The position numbers were made by a program, and so were the translations under genes. Positions 8,467 through 16,971 of a stretch of 64,000 nt of DNA are shown one piece after another. Numbering within the stretch: position 1 is the first letter of the stretch; the number at the start of each line of letters is the position of its first letter. The notes under the pieces were generated by a model, which saw only the letters and a program-made list of their open reading frames with translations, had not been told where the DNA came from and did not search any database. This DNA is from Novosphingobium sp. BW1 (lineage in GTDB: Bacteria > Pseudomonadota > Alphaproteobacteria > Sphingomonadales > Sphingomonadaceae): NCBI RefSeq assembly GCF_008107685.1, contig NZ_VIRF01000089.1:86353-150352 (forward strand). Reading direction: 5' to 3'.

Positions 8467-8982
8467 TCAGGCGTTGCCCATCGGCGGATCGCCCGCGGTT
8501 GCGCCCTGCTGCTGCTGCGCCTGGAGCTGCTGGATGTAGAGGCCGTTGAAGTCGATCGGCTCGAGCATGAGCGGCTGGAAACCGGCGTCGCGCACGGCAT
8601 CGGCCACGACACGGCGCGCGAAGGGGAAGAGGATGCGCGGAGCTTCGGCGAAGAGGAAGGCATGGGCCTGGCCATCGTCGAGGCCGCGCATGCCCACGAG
8701 TGCGCAATAGCTGAGGTCGACGACGAAGGCCGTGCCCGCTTCGCACTTGGACGCGCAGGTGATTTTCAGTTCGACTTCGTGGACTTCGCCTTCGATGGCC
8801 TTGGCCGCAATGTTGAACTGCACGTCGATCGCGGGCGTGTCCTGCCACTGGAACGACTGGGGCGCGTTTGGATTCTCGACCGAGAGATCCTTGATGTACT
8901 GCGAGATGATCCCGGCGCTGGGGCCTGCATCGCCCCCGTTGCCGAGGTTGAGATCGGAGATGACGTTGCCTTCATCGGCCAT
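8467..8982 (-). CDS. secB: Protein-export chaperone SecB
   Basis: Tetrameric cytosolic chaperone that keeps preproteins unfolded and hands them to SecA. The 171-residue protein shows the SecB core: QYIKDLSVENPNAPQSF, the DVQFNIAAKAI strand, EVELKITCASK and LFPFARRVVADAVRDAGFQPLMLEPIDF. The C-terminal tail is Gln-rich (QAQQQQG). The ATG at 8982 (MADEGN) is preferred over an ATG 21 codons earlier because it matches the family start and has GGGAAA upstream. Divergent from the Tim44-domain gene, a gene order typical of alphaproteobacteria. Confidence 0.97.
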   Translation of the reverse strand: MADEGNVISDLNLGNGGDAGPSAGIISQYIKDLSVENPNAPQSFQWQDTPAIDVQFNIAAKAIEGEVHEVELKITCASKCEAGTAFVVDLSYCALVGMRGLDDGQAHAFLFAEAPRILFPFARRVVADAVRDAGFQPLMLEPIDFNGLYIQQLQAQQQQGATAGDPPMGNA

Positions 8983-9203
8983 GGTGGTGATTTCCCGCTT
9001 TAATCCATTGATCGTCCGGCTGCCTCGGGCGATAGGGCGCCGCAAGGAAGCGATTCTCGCGCGCTAGAGCATTTTTGCGCTTCGTGGAACACCCCAGTTG
9101 CGGGCCCGTTGTGCGGTTAGACGGCTGCAGGTGCATTCTCGCCCCGGGTTTGGCCCGCTATGTCGAAAAAATGCCCCGATCCGGCCGCACACGCGTTGTT
9201 CAT

Positions 9204-9233
9204 TTGTCAATGCTACCTACATGGGGTTATGTT
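9204..9233 (+). promoter_or_regulatory. Candidate sigma70-type promoter for the Tim44-mltA-smr operon
   Basis: In the 328-nt gap between the divergent secB and Tim44-domain genes (8983-9310), TTGTCA (9204-9209) and TATGTT (9228-9233) are spaced by 18 nt in a locally AT-richer stretch. That fits a housekeeping promoter reading toward the plus-strand operon. Nothing else stands out in this gap; the match is visual only. Confidence 0.35.
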
Positions 9234-9310
9234 ACGAAGATTACGGTCCCAGCAAACGCAGGCGCAAAGTACCTGGTAGCGGGGCCGAAGGAAGGAATGG
9301 GTACACGAAC

Positions 9311-10003
9311 GTGACACCGGAAATCGTCATCCTGGCCATGATCGCAGCGTTTCTCGGCCTGCGGCTCTATTCCGTGCTGGGCCGCCGAGCCGAGCATGAG
9401 GAAGAGCCCATTGCCGGACGCTTCGAGGGGCAGCAGGGACAGCCCGGTGCGCCGCGGCCCCAAGCGCCTCGCCGCCCCGAACTCCGCTCGGACGACCAGT
9501 CCCAGAGGGCTGGGCAGGACTCGCGCATCCAGCAAGTGCCGGTAACCTCGCCCACCGCCGAACGTGGCCTTGCTGCCATTGCTGCTGCGGACCGTCGTTT
9601 CGATGCGCTGGCCTTCATCGAAGGTGCCCGCGGCGCCTACCGCCTCGTGCTAGAGTCGTTCTGGAAGGGCGACAAGGCCGAGCTGCGTGCCTTGTGCGAT
9701 ACGCCGGTCTACGAAAGCTTTGAGAGCGCCATCGATGCGCGCATCGAGGCGGGCGAGACCCTTGATAACCGTCTCGTACGGATCGAGGACGTCAAGATCG
9801 TCGCGGCTGGCGTGGAAGACGGCACGGCGCGCATCACGCTGCGCTTTCGTTCGGACATTGCGGCTGTGACCCGCGACGCCGAGGGCAATGTCGTGGCTGG
9901 TTCGCTCGACGATGCGATCGAGGCGGTCGATGTCTGGACCTTCACGCGTCAGGTGCGTTCAAGCGATCCGGACTGGATTCTCGAAGAAACCGACGCCGGT
10001 TGA
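9311..10003 (+). CDS. Tim44/TimA-domain membrane-anchored protein
   Basis: A 230-residue protein with one N-terminal membrane helix (IVILAMIAAFLGLRLYSVLG), a Gln/Pro/Arg-rich linker and a C-terminal Tim44-like domain (about residues 100-230: FIEGARGAYRLVLESFWKGD, PVYESFESAIDAR, ...VDVWTFTRQV...DWILEE). The family includes mitochondrial Tim44 and bacterial relatives linked to envelope biogenesis; the exact bacterial role is not established. Start is the GTG at 9311, just before the helix, with a GAAGGAA site about 10-15 nt upstream. It lies between secB and mltA, a conserved alphaproteobacterial arrangement. Confidence 0.85.
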   Translation: MTPEIVILAMIAAFLGLRLYSVLGRRAEHEEEPIAGRFEGQQGQPGAPRPQAPRRPELRSDDQSQRAGQDSRIQQVPVTSPTAERGLAAIAAADRRFDALAFIEGARGAYRLVLESFWKGDKAELRALCDTPVYESFESAIDARIEAGETLDNRLVRIEDVKIVAAGVEDGTARITLRFRSDIAAVTRDAEGNVVAGSLDDAIEAVDVWTFTRQVRSSDPDWILEETDAG

Positions 10004-10123
10004 TCTTTCCCGCGCGAGTGCGCAGGTAACGGGCAGGAAGCGGTGCAACGCTTCACTGCCCGTTTCGTTTGTCGGCCCCGCAGATCCGGGGTCTCATGTG
10101 AATGTTTCTGGAGTGTCTGCCCC

Positions 10124-11356
10124 GTGGTCCGAGAGCGCCTGTCAGCGTCCCTGTTCGAGCGCTGCCTCGCCTCTTCGCATGCCGCGCTCGGCCGCATGGC
10201 GCTCCTGGGTGGGCTTGCCGTATTGCTGGCCTCTTGCGCGGGGCGTATGGAAACTCCGGGCTCCGTGACCGCCCCGGCGCCGACCAATGCGTTGGCGGCG
10301 GGCCTGCGTCCGGGACCAGCCTTCGCCTCGCTCCCGGTAGGGGCGATGGATGCGGGCGCTGCGCTTGCCGGTTTCGCCGAAAGCTGCGCCAAGCTCCTTG
10401 TCCGTGAGGATGTGAGCGGCCTGACCCGCCCCCAAGATTGGCAGCCGGCCTGCGCGGCTTCGGCAACCTGGTCCCAAGGGGACGCGTCGCGCTTCTTTGC
10501 GACCTACTTTGAGACAGTCCGCGTAGGCGAAGGTACGGCCTTCGCGACGGGGTACTACGAGCCCGATATCGCGGGTTCGCGCGATCATATTCCGGGTTAT
10601 GACGTGCCGGTCTACGGCATGCCAGACGATCTCGTGCGCGCACGCGAGGGCGATGCGGAGCGGCTCGACAACGGGCGCATGCCGGTCGGGCGCTATGACG
10701 AGGACGAGCACTTCATCCGGTATTACGACCGCGCCGCGATCGAAGACGGGGCGCTTCAGGGCCGTGCTCCTGTCATCGCCTGGGCGTGCGATCCGGTCGA
10801 GGTCTTCTTCCTCCAGGTCCAGGGTTCGGGCATGCTGCGCCCGCCGGAAGGCGAGGTCATGCGCATCGGCTATGCAGGGCAGAACGGCCACGGGTATACC
10901 GCCATCGGCAGCCTGATGCGCCAGCGCGGGCTGCTGGGCGATGGGCCGGGGCAATATGCTGCCTCGATGCAGGGCATCATGCAGTACATCCGCGAGAACC
11001 CGGAAGAGGGCGCCGCGCTGATGCGTGAGAACCGCTCCTTCGTGTTCTTCCGCGAACTAACCGGCGACGGGCCCGTGGGTGCGCTCGGCGTGACGGTCCG
11101 CGCGCACGTCTCGGTCGCGACCGATCCCAAGTTCGTGCCTCTGGGCGCCCCGGTATTCCTCGATCTCGACCGGCATGAGGCCGATGGCCTATGGGTTGCG
11201 CAGGACACCGGCGGGGCGATCAAGGGGGCCAATCGCTTCGATACGTTCTGGGGCAACGGTGAGGAGGCGCGTGTGACGGCAGGCGACATGACGGGGCGCG
11301 GGAGCGCACTGCTCCTGCTGCCCAAGGGCACCCTGGCGCGTCTGGGCGCGCTGTGA
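10124..11356 (+). CDS. mltA: Membrane-bound lytic murein transglycosylase A
   Basis: Outer-membrane lipoprotein that cleaves peptidoglycan between MurNAc and GlcNAc, forming 1,6-anhydro ends. The signal segment MALLGGLAVLLASCAG carries a lipobox Cys. The MltA core follows (FFATYFETVRVG, ATGYYEPDIAGS, VFFLQVQGSG, GYTAIGSLMRQRGLL). The 3D domain follows, with the catalytic region VAQDTGGAIKGANRFDTFWG. The GTG at 10124 has a GGAG site 10 nt upstream and supplies an Arg-containing n-region; an ATG at 10196 would leave the signal without positive charges, and a more distal ATG at 10043 seems too early. Its stop overlaps the smr start (GTGA). Confidence 0.93.
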   Translation: MVRERLSASLFERCLASSHAALGRMALLGGLAVLLASCAGRMETPGSVTAPAPTNALAAGLRPGPAFASLPVGAMDAGAALAGFAESCAKLLVREDVSGLTRPQDWQPACAASATWSQGDASRFFATYFETVRVGEGTAFATGYYEPDIAGSRDHIPGYDVPVYGMPDDLVRAREGDAERLDNGRMPVGRYDEDEHFIRYYDRAAIEDGALQGRAPVIAWACDPVEVFFLQVQGSGMLRPPEGEVMRIGYAGQNGHGYTAIGSLMRQRGLLGDGPGQYAASMQGIMQYIRENPEEGAALMRENRSFVFFRELTGDGPVGALGVTVRAHVSVATDPKFVPLGAPVFLDLDRHEADGLWVAQDTGGAIKGANRFDTFWGNGEEARVTAGDMTGRGSALLLLPKGTLARLGAL

Positions 11357-11931
11357 GACGGCCGGGACGCCGCCTGAGTGAGGATGAGGCGCGCCTCTGG
11401 GGCGAGGTCGCGCGCACCGTCAAGCCGCTTGAACCTGCGATGCGGCGCCCGTATTCTAACGCAGCTGTGCCTGCCGAGAAGGGGAAACCCGCCCCGCCGG
11501 TCGCCGCAAACAAGGTAAAGGGGCGTGTTCCGCCCCCGTTGATGCCCAAGCCCGCTCCGGTGAAAGTGCCCAAGGGCGAGACCCAGTTGCATCTTGACGG
11601 CTCCTGGGAGCGACGGATTGCCAAGGGTACGCTCGTTCCCGATTTCAGCCTCGACCTCCACGGATCGAACCTGGACTATGCGTATCGGCGGCTCATGGAT
11701 GGACTGTCGCAGGGCAAGGCCATGGGCGCGCGGGTGGTGCTGGTCGTCACCGGTAAGCCGCGTCCGGTCGACGCCATGGATCGCGGCGAGCGGCGCGGCG
11801 CTATCCGTGCCAAGATCAAGGATTGGCTGATGGTAAGCGAGCACGCGAGTGACATCGTCGCCATTCGCGGTGCGCATCGGCGGCATGGCGGGCTGGGCGC
11901 GCTCTACATCGTGCTCAAACGGCGTCGCTGA
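11353..11931 (+). CDS. Smr domain protein
   Basis: A 192-residue cytoplasmic protein whose last about 90 residues form a small MutS-related domain: the SLDLHGSNLDYAYRRL motif, VVLVVTGKPR and the closing AIRGAHRRHGGLGALYIVLKR (H..GG type). Smr domains bind or nick nucleic acid; in this stand-alone alphaproteobacterial form (YdaL/SmrA-like) the target is not known. The N-terminal half is basic and Pro/Ala/Lys-rich, probably disordered. The GTG start overlaps the mltA stop by 4 nt, so the three genes from Tim44 onward form one operon. Confidence 0.88.
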   Translation: MRRPGRRLSEDEARLWGEVARTVKPLEPAMRRPYSNAAVPAEKGKPAPPVAANKVKGRVPPPLMPKPAPVKVPKGETQLHLDGSWERRIAKGTLVPDFSLDLHGSNLDYAYRRLMDGLSQGKAMGARVVLVVTGKPRPVDAMDRGERRGAIRAKIKDWLMVSEHASDIVAIRGAHRRHGGLGALYIVLKRRR

Positions 11932-12180
11932 AGGTCCAAGAAAGAGATGATGCAGGGGGGCAGCACCCCTTTGACGCCGCAATCGGCTGCTTCGCCGTTG
12001 TAAATCGGCCTGGCGCGCGCAAGGTGCGGTGAACAGCTTTTTTTTGGGGGGGGCGAGGGGCAGGGCCTGCGGAATCATTCTTCCAGCCTTTATCTCTGCC
12101 CCGAAGGGGAAGTTGCGGGAAGTTCTTCGTTTTTCTGGGAAATGCCTGCCGCGTGTGCATCGACAAGACGCGGGCAATGA

Positions 12181-12210
12181 AAAAGCCGCGTCCTTTTGGG
12201 CGCGGCTTTT
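12181..12210. terminator. Bidirectional intrinsic terminator
   Basis: AAAAGCCGCG (12181-12190) and CGCGGCTTTT (12201-12210) make a perfect 10-bp stem with A and T runs on the two sides, so it can act in both directions. It lies 8 nt beyond the stop of the small minus-strand gene at 12218 and about 250 nt after smr. Confidence 0.85.
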
Positions 12211-12217
12211 GAATGGA

Positions 12218-12403
12218 TCAGCTGAAACGGGTGCTCAGTTCGGAGGCTACTTCCTCGTTTCTTGCGAGCGCAAAAGTAAGAGGGCCTTTACGGCGCAAAG
12301 ACTGGCAAATCCAGATGCCCTTGTCTTCGCAGTAGTCGCGCAGATCCTGAAAGTTTTCGTCTAGGTAGGTGAAGCGGGAGAATTCTGAAATATTGTTGGT
12401 CAT
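12218..12403 (-). CDS. Small protein of unknown function (61 aa)
   Basis: Begins at the ATG at 12403 (MTNNISEF) and ends directly before a strong terminator, so it has the layout of an independent small gene. The product is mildly acidic with several aromatic residues (FSRFTYLDENFQDLRDYCEDKGIWICQSL) and a cysteine pair separated by short stretches. It has no signal peptide or membrane helix. Its base composition is clearly poorer in G+C than its neighbours, and codons such as ATA and TTT-rich runs occur. I do not recognise the family. The region upstream (12404-12555) is intergenic. Confidence 0.6.
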   Translation of the reverse strand: MTNNISEFSRFTYLDENFQDLRDYCEDKGIWICQSLRRKGPLTFALARNEEVASELSTRFS

Positions 12404-12555
12404 GGGCCTGATATACACGCAGAAGCTGAAAATTTCAACCCGCCGCAATCTGAGCACTTTTTTCCGGTTTCCTGCAGATTACAGGCGGGCCTGAGAGGCG
12501 GTTCGGTTCGCTGCATTCGCAGGTGCAGCATTCTTGCGGGTTTGGCCTGCGACGG

Positions 12556-12585
12556 AAAAGGAGCGGAAAAGCGCTTGCGCGCTCC
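12556..12585 (-). terminator. Probable terminator of ahpF
   Basis: Read on the minus strand after the ahpF stop, GGAGCG and CGCTCC (12580-12585 and 12560-12565) form a 6-bp stem with additional pairing inside (GCGC/GCGC type) and are followed by TTTTCC. It fits the end of the ahpC-ahpF transcript. Confidence 0.55.
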
Positions 12586-12620
12586 CGCCCCTGTTCACGT
12601 CCGCTGGGTTCGGTGTGGTC

Positions 12621-14234
12621 TCATGCGACGGCTTCGGCCGCTTCCTGTGCACCCTGGGCGATTTCGGCCGGAGCCTCGTTGCGGATCAGGAAGTCGAAGG
12701 CCGAAAGGGCGGCCTTGGCGCCTTCGCCCATCGCGATGATGATTTGCTTGTAGGGCACCGTGGTGGCGTCGCCTGCGGCGAAGATGCCCGGAATGTTGGT
12801 CGCCGCCTTATGGTCGATCACGATCTCGCCGCGGTTCGACAGTTCGACGCCGCTGTCCTTCAGCCATTCGGTGTTCGGGACCAGGCCAATCTGCACGAAG
12901 ATGCCTTCGAGCTCGATGGTCTTTTCCTCGTCACTCGCGCGGTCTTTGTACTTGAGGCCATTGACCTTCGAGCCATCGCCGGTGACCTCGGTGGTCTGGG
13001 CGTTGGTGAGGATCGTCACGTTCTTCATCGACTTCAGCTTGTCGACCAGCACCTGGTCGGCGCGCAGCTGGGTGTCGAATTCGATAAGGGTGACACTGCC
13101 CACGATGTTGGCAAGATCGATCGCCGCTTCGACGCCCGAGTTGCCGCCGCCGATGACCGCGACGCGCTTGCCCTTGAAAAGGGGGCCGTCGCAGTGCGGG
13201 CAGTAGGCCACGCCCTTGGTCTGATACTCGGCCTCACCGGGCACGCCCAGTTGGCGCCAGCGCGCACCGGTGGTGAGGATGAGCGAGCGGGCCTTGAGCG
13301 AGGCGCCGTTCTCGAAGACGACCTCGTGGTAGCCGCCCACGTCCTTGGACGGGATGAGCTTTTTGGCTCGCAGCAGCGGCATCGTGTCGATGTCGTACTC
13401 GGCGATGTGCGCGTCGAGGGCGGAGGCGAGCTTGGGACCTTCGGTGTAGGGAACCGAGATGAAGTTCTCGATGCCCATGGTATCCTGCACCTGGCCGCCC
13501 ATACGTTCCGCGGCGATGCCGGTCGAGAAGCCCTTGCGCGCCGTGTAGATCGCTGCGCCTGCGCCAGCCGGGCCGCCACCGATCACCAGTGCCTCAAAAG
13601 GCTTCTTTTCGGCGAGCTTGGCCGCAGCCTTTTCGCCCGCCTTGGTGTCGAGCCTGGCGAGGATCTCGGCCACGTCCATCTTGCCCGAGCCCCACATGGC
13701 GCCGTCCAGGAAGACGGCCGGGACGGCCATGACGCCGCGATCCTCAACCTCGGTCTGGAAGGCACCGCCCTCGATCAGGGTGGCCTTTACGCCCGGGTTG
13801 TTGAGCGCCATCAGCGTGAGCGCCTGCACCACGTCGGGGCAATTGTGGCACGAGAGCGAGAAGTACATCTCGAATTCGTAGTCGCCCTCGAGCTCGCGGA
13901 TCTGGGTGAGCACGTCCTCTTCGACCTTAGGCGGGTGGCCACCTGCCCACAGAAGGGCAAGGACAAGCGAGGTGAACTCGTGGCCGAGCGGAACACCGGC
14001 GAAGCGCACACAGGCTTGCGGGTTCGACGCGCGGCGGATTTCGAAACTGGGCTTGCGGGCATCATCGCCATCGAAGCTGACCGAGACCTTGTCGGACGGT
14101 TCGGAGATGGTCGAGAGCAGCTCGCGGGTTTCCGCCGACTTCGCATCCTCGCCAAGCGAGGCGACGAGCTCGATCGGTTCGCGCAGCATGCCGAGGTACT
14201 GGGAGAGCTGTTGCTTCAGATTGGCGTCAAGCAT
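12621..14234 (-). CDS. ahpF: Alkyl hydroperoxide reductase subunit F
   Basis: FAD disulfide reductase that passes electrons from NAD(P)H to AhpC. The 537-residue protein has the N-terminal double-thioredoxin domain with its CHNC centre (C129, C132), an FAD-binding VIGGGPAGAGAAIYTARKG (about 217-235), the redox-active CPHC (C345, C348), the NAD-binding VAVIGGGNSGVEAA and the C-terminal GIFAAGDATTVPYKQIIIAMGEGA. Cys positions equal those of Escherichia coli AhpF. It follows ahpC on the same strand after a 199-nt gap with a GC-rich hairpin. Tuned to peroxide stress; NADH specificity is inferred from the family. Confidence 0.98.
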   Translation of the reverse strand: MLDANLKQQLSQYLGMLREPIELVASLGEDAKSAETRELLSTISEPSDKVSVSFDGDDARKPSFEIRRASNPQACVRFAGVPLGHEFTSLVLALLWAGGHPPKVEEDVLTQIRELEGDYEFEMYFSLSCHNCPDVVQALTLMALNNPGVKATLIEGGAFQTEVEDRGVMAVPAVFLDGAMWGSGKMDVAEILARLDTKAGEKAAAKLAEKKPFEALVIGGGPAGAGAAIYTARKGFSTGIAAERMGGQVQDTMGIENFISVPYTEGPKLASALDAHIAEYDIDTMPLLRAKKLIPSKDVGGYHEVVFENGASLKARSLILTTGARWRQLGVPGEAEYQTKGVAYCPHCDGPLFKGKRVAVIGGGNSGVEAAIDLANIVGSVTLIEFDTQLRADQVLVDKLKSMKNVTILTNAQTTEVTGDGSKVNGLKYKDRASDEEKTIELEGIFVQIGLVPNTEWLKDSGVELSNRGEIVIDHKAATNIPGIFAAGDATTVPYKQIIIAMGEGAKAALSAFDFLIRNEAPAEIAQGAQEAAEAVA

Positions 14235-14390
14235 GTCGGGGTCCTTTCGGGGAGAGAAGAAAGAAAATGCGTGAGGGAGGAGAAGGTGGCGGTCCGGGGT
14301 CTGCCGCTTCGCTTCCGGCCGCGCACGGGGGCGCTTCCGGGGAAGGGAGATCCCGGGCCGCGCACCGTCCGCACGCGACCCGGATATCGC

Positions 14391-14410
14391 GGGCGGCGCT
14401 CAGGCCGCCC
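14391..14410 (-). promoter_or_regulatory. Hairpin in the ahpC-ahpF gap
   Basis: GGGCGGC (14391-14397) and GCCGCCC (14404-14410) pair perfectly around a 6-nt loop shortly after the ahpC stop. No T-run follows, so it looks like a partial terminator or mRNA stabiliser that would give more AhpC than AhpF, as is usual for this pair. Confidence 0.4.
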
Positions 14411-14433
14411 GGCGATACGTTGTCGCGTCGGGC

Positions 14434-14997
14434 TTAGATCTTGCCGACGAGGTCGAGCGAGGGAGCGAGGGTTTCCGAACCTTCTTCCCACTTGGCCGGG
14501 CAGACCTGGCCGGGGTTGTTGCGCACGTACTGTGCAGCCTTGATCTTGCGGACGAGTTCGACCGCGTTACGGCCGACGCCTTCGCAGGTGATTTCCATGA
14601 TCTGGATGACACCGTCGGGATCGACGACGAAGGTGGCGCGATCGGCAAGGCCGGCTTCACGCAGAACGCCGAACTTGTTCGACAGCTCGTGGTTCTGGTC
14701 GCCGAGGAAGGCGAACTTGAGCTTGCCGATCTTCTCCGAAGTGTCGTGCCAGGCCTTGTGGCTGAAGTGCGTGTCGGTCGAAACGCCGAACACTTCCACG
14801 CCCATGCCCTGCAGGGTTTCGTACTGGTCGCCGAGGTCTTCGAGCTCGGTCGGGCAAACGAAGGTGAAGTCGGCGGGGTAGAAGAAGAACACGGCCCACT
14901 TGCCGGCAATGTCGCCTTCGGAGACGTCGAAGAAGTCCTTGCCCTGCTGGAACGCGGTGTTGGTGAACGGCTGGATCTTGCTGCCGATGATACCCAT
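14434..14997 (-). CDS. ahpC: Alkyl hydroperoxide reductase subunit C (peroxiredoxin)
   Basis: Typical 2-Cys peroxiredoxin that reduces H2O2, organic peroxides and peroxynitrite in the cytoplasm. Peroxidatic Cys48 lies in FYPADFTFVCPTE and resolving Cys166 in GQVCPAKW; both match enteric AhpC, as does the length of 187 residues. The YF-type C-terminal sensitivity motif is absent: the protein ends APSLDLVGKI. ATG 14997 is the family start. The upstream gap shared with the divergent phosphatase gene contains repeated OxyR-like half sites. Confidence 0.98.
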   Translation of the reverse strand: MGIIGSKIQPFTNTAFQQGKDFFDVSEGDIAGKWAVFFFYPADFTFVCPTELEDLGDQYETLQGMGVEVFGVSTDTHFSHKAWHDTSEKIGKLKFAFLGDQNHELSNKFGVLREAGLADRATFVVDPDGVIQIMEITCEGVGRNAVELVRKIKAAQYVRNNPGQVCPAKWEEGSETLAPSLDLVGKI

Positions 14998-15073
14998 GAG
15001 AAATCTCCCTCGCTTGGGTGTGTTGAACTGACGAGGCTGAGATAGGCGGACCGGGTCACATTTTGTAGCGGGA

Positions 15074-15140
15074 TGATCCGATTGGGTTGATCGATTTACG
15101 CGATTACCGGGTGATCGATTTAGCGAATTAGTCGATTATC
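15074..15140. promoter_or_regulatory. Repeated AT-rich operator candidate upstream of ahpC
   Basis: TGATCGATTTA occurs twice as a direct repeat (15088-15098 and 15112-15122, period 24). Degenerate copies flank it (TGATCCGATT at 15074 and GTCGATTATC at 15131). The first copy contains ATCG-N7-CGAT (15090-15104), an inverted repeat with the T-N11-A spacing of LysR-type sites, close in form to the ATAG-N7-CTAT OxyR half site. The location, between ahpC and a divergent gene, fits peroxide-responsive control by an OxyR-like regulator. Inference from pattern and place only. Confidence 0.45.
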
Positions 15141-15266
15141 GGCGGAGGTCTGCGGTTTGTGCCGGCATCATTGGGTCAAGCGCGCGGCGGGGTGGGCCCA
15201 CAATGTGCGACTGCACGTGTCATTGCCGCGTTGAGCTTGGGGCTCGGGGCGGCTAAGTCCTTCGCC

Positions 15267-16949
15267 ATGGCAGACAATCACCGCGACGAGCCGCGCCCCG
15301 GCGCACCCGCCAATCCTGACCGCCGCCGCCTGCTGACCGGCATGGCCACTGCGGCTGGCGCGGCTGCCCTCAGCGGGCTGACGCCGGAAGACGCTGCGGC
15401 GCGCAGCGTAGCGCAACAAGGCATGGCATCCCCGCCGCCTAGCGATGCCCAGCTGGCTGCGCATATCGATACGGTAGTGGTGATCTATGCCGAGAACCGC
15501 AGCTTCAACAATCTCTTCGGCGATTTTCCGGGGCTGGAGCAGCCGCTGTCCGAGGTTTCGACCGAGCGTGCGCGCCAGCGCGACCGCGACGGCTCGGTCC
15601 TGGAAGCCCTGCCCCCGATCTGGGAAGGCATGGTCCCCAACGAACAGGTGGTCGAGCATCAGGCCATCGCCATCGGTCCCGACGATCTGGCGCCGCTTGC
15701 GAACGCGCCGTTCGTTCTCTCCACCCCCGACGGCGATCCGCTGCCCCACGGCGTGGTAACGCGCGATCTGGTTCATGCCTTCTACAATAACCAGCTCCAG
15801 ATCAACGGCGGGCGTAACGACGGGTTCGTCGCCTGGAGCGATGCGGGCGCGCTGCCCATGGGGTATTACGGCGACAACGCGGCGAACCTGCGGCTGTGGC
15901 AGATCGCGCGCGATTTCACGCTGTGCGACAACTTCTTCATGGGCGCTTTCGGGGGCTCATTCCTCAACCACCAGTACCTGATCGCCGCGCGCCCGCCGTT
16001 CTATCCGGAGGCTGATGCAAGCCCGGCCAAGGGACGGATAACGCAGCTCGAAGGCGAGGATCCGAAGGGCATCGTGCCGAAGCAGACCGCGCAGTCTCCG
16101 GCCAGCGCGATGGATGGCCCGGTGCGTTTCGTGCCCAACAGCCTCTCGCCCGATTTCTATGCGGTCAATACGATGCTGCCGCCCTTTGCCCCCACTTATG
16201 AACTGGACCCCGAACGTCCGGGCTATGCCAATGCGCAAAGCAGCCACACGCTGGTTCCCCAGAGCCACGACACCATTGGCGATGTGCTCTCCGAGAAGGG
16301 CGTGGACTGGGCCTGGTACGCGGGCGGCTGGGCTCAGGCGCTGGAGGGCCACCTCAATTCCGGGGACTTCCCCTCGCGCCCGAACTTTCAGCCGCACCAC
16401 CAGCCGCTGAATTACTACACGCAGTTCGCGCCGGGCACCGAGGCGCGCGCGGCGCACCTGCGCGACGCTGGTACGGGCGAGACGGCGCGGACCAACCGCT
16501 TCCTCGCGGATGCCAAGGCGGGCTCGCTGCCCAGCGTCACGTTCTACAAGCCGCAGGGTAACCTCAACATGCACGCGGGCTATTCCGACGTCGACGCCGG
16601 GGATCGCCACATCGCGGGCATCGTCGAGGCGCTGAAAGCCTCGCCGCAGTGGGACAAGATGCTGGTCGTCATCACCTTCGACGAGAACGGCGGCTGGTGG
16701 GACCACGTGGCGCCGCCCAAGGGCGACCGCTGGGGGCCGGGCACACGCATTCCCGCGCTGGTCGTCAGCCCTCATGCGAAGAAGGGCGAGGTTGATCACA
16801 CGATCTACGACACCGGCTCGATCGCGCGCTTCCTCACCCGCCGCTTCGGTCTGCGCAAGCTGCCCGGCCTTGCCGAGCGCGAGCAGGCAATGATCGCGGC
16901 CGGAGGCCCGCCGCCGGGCGATCTCACGGGCGCCCTGCGCTTCGGGTGA
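15267..16949 (+). CDS. Tat-exported phosphoesterase, AcpA / phospholipase C family
   Basis: A 560-residue protein with a twin-arginine leader (DRRRLLTGMATAAGAAALSG). It belongs to the alkaline-phosphatase-like phosphoesterase family that includes Francisella AcpA and bacterial phospholipases C. Family signatures are VVIYAENRSFNNLFGDFPG with the metal-binding Glu-Asn, DNFFMGAFGGSFLNH, NMHAGYSDVDAGDRH and VITFDENGGWWDHVAPP. Expected action is hydrolysis of phosphomonoesters or phospholipid head groups outside the inner membrane. The ATG at 15267 is chosen because it leaves a normal Tat n-region; an upstream in-frame start at 15159 would add 36 residues before it. No PhoB-like pair of half sites was found upstream. 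Substrate cannot be decided from sequence. Confidence 0.85.
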   Translation: MADNHRDEPRPGAPANPDRRRLLTGMATAAGAAALSGLTPEDAAARSVAQQGMASPPPSDAQLAAHIDTVVVIYAENRSFNNLFGDFPGLEQPLSEVSTERARQRDRDGSVLEALPPIWEGMVPNEQVVEHQAIAIGPDDLAPLANAPFVLSTPDGDPLPHGVVTRDLVHAFYNNQLQINGGRNDGFVAWSDAGALPMGYYGDNAANLRLWQIARDFTLCDNFFMGAFGGSFLNHQYLIAARPPFYPEADASPAKGRITQLEGEDPKGIVPKQTAQSPASAMDGPVRFVPNSLSPDFYAVNTMLPPFAPTYELDPERPGYANAQSSHTLVPQSHDTIGDVLSEKGVDWAWYAGGWAQALEGHLNSGDFPSRPNFQPHHQPLNYYTQFAPGTEARAAHLRDAGTGETARTNRFLADAKAGSLPSVTFYKPQGNLNMHAGYSDVDAGDRHIAGIVEALKASPQWDKMLVVITFDENGGWWDHVAPPKGDRWGPGTRIPALVVSPHAKKGEVDHTIYDTGSIARFLTRRFGLRKLPGLAEREQAMIAAGGPPPGDLTGALRFG

Positions 16950-16971
16950 TGCGCCGGAGGGACGCGTGGGC

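Noticed and set aside
12534..14543. A 669-codon open frame on the plus strand opposite ahpF
   Set aside because: It is the antisense shadow of ahpF, whose motifs and cysteine positions are unmistakable; long reverse frames are expected in GC-rich DNA.
15141..15266. A Pho box in front of the AcpA-like phosphatase
   Set aside because: Only one GTGTCAT unit is present (about 15217), without a partner 11 nt away.
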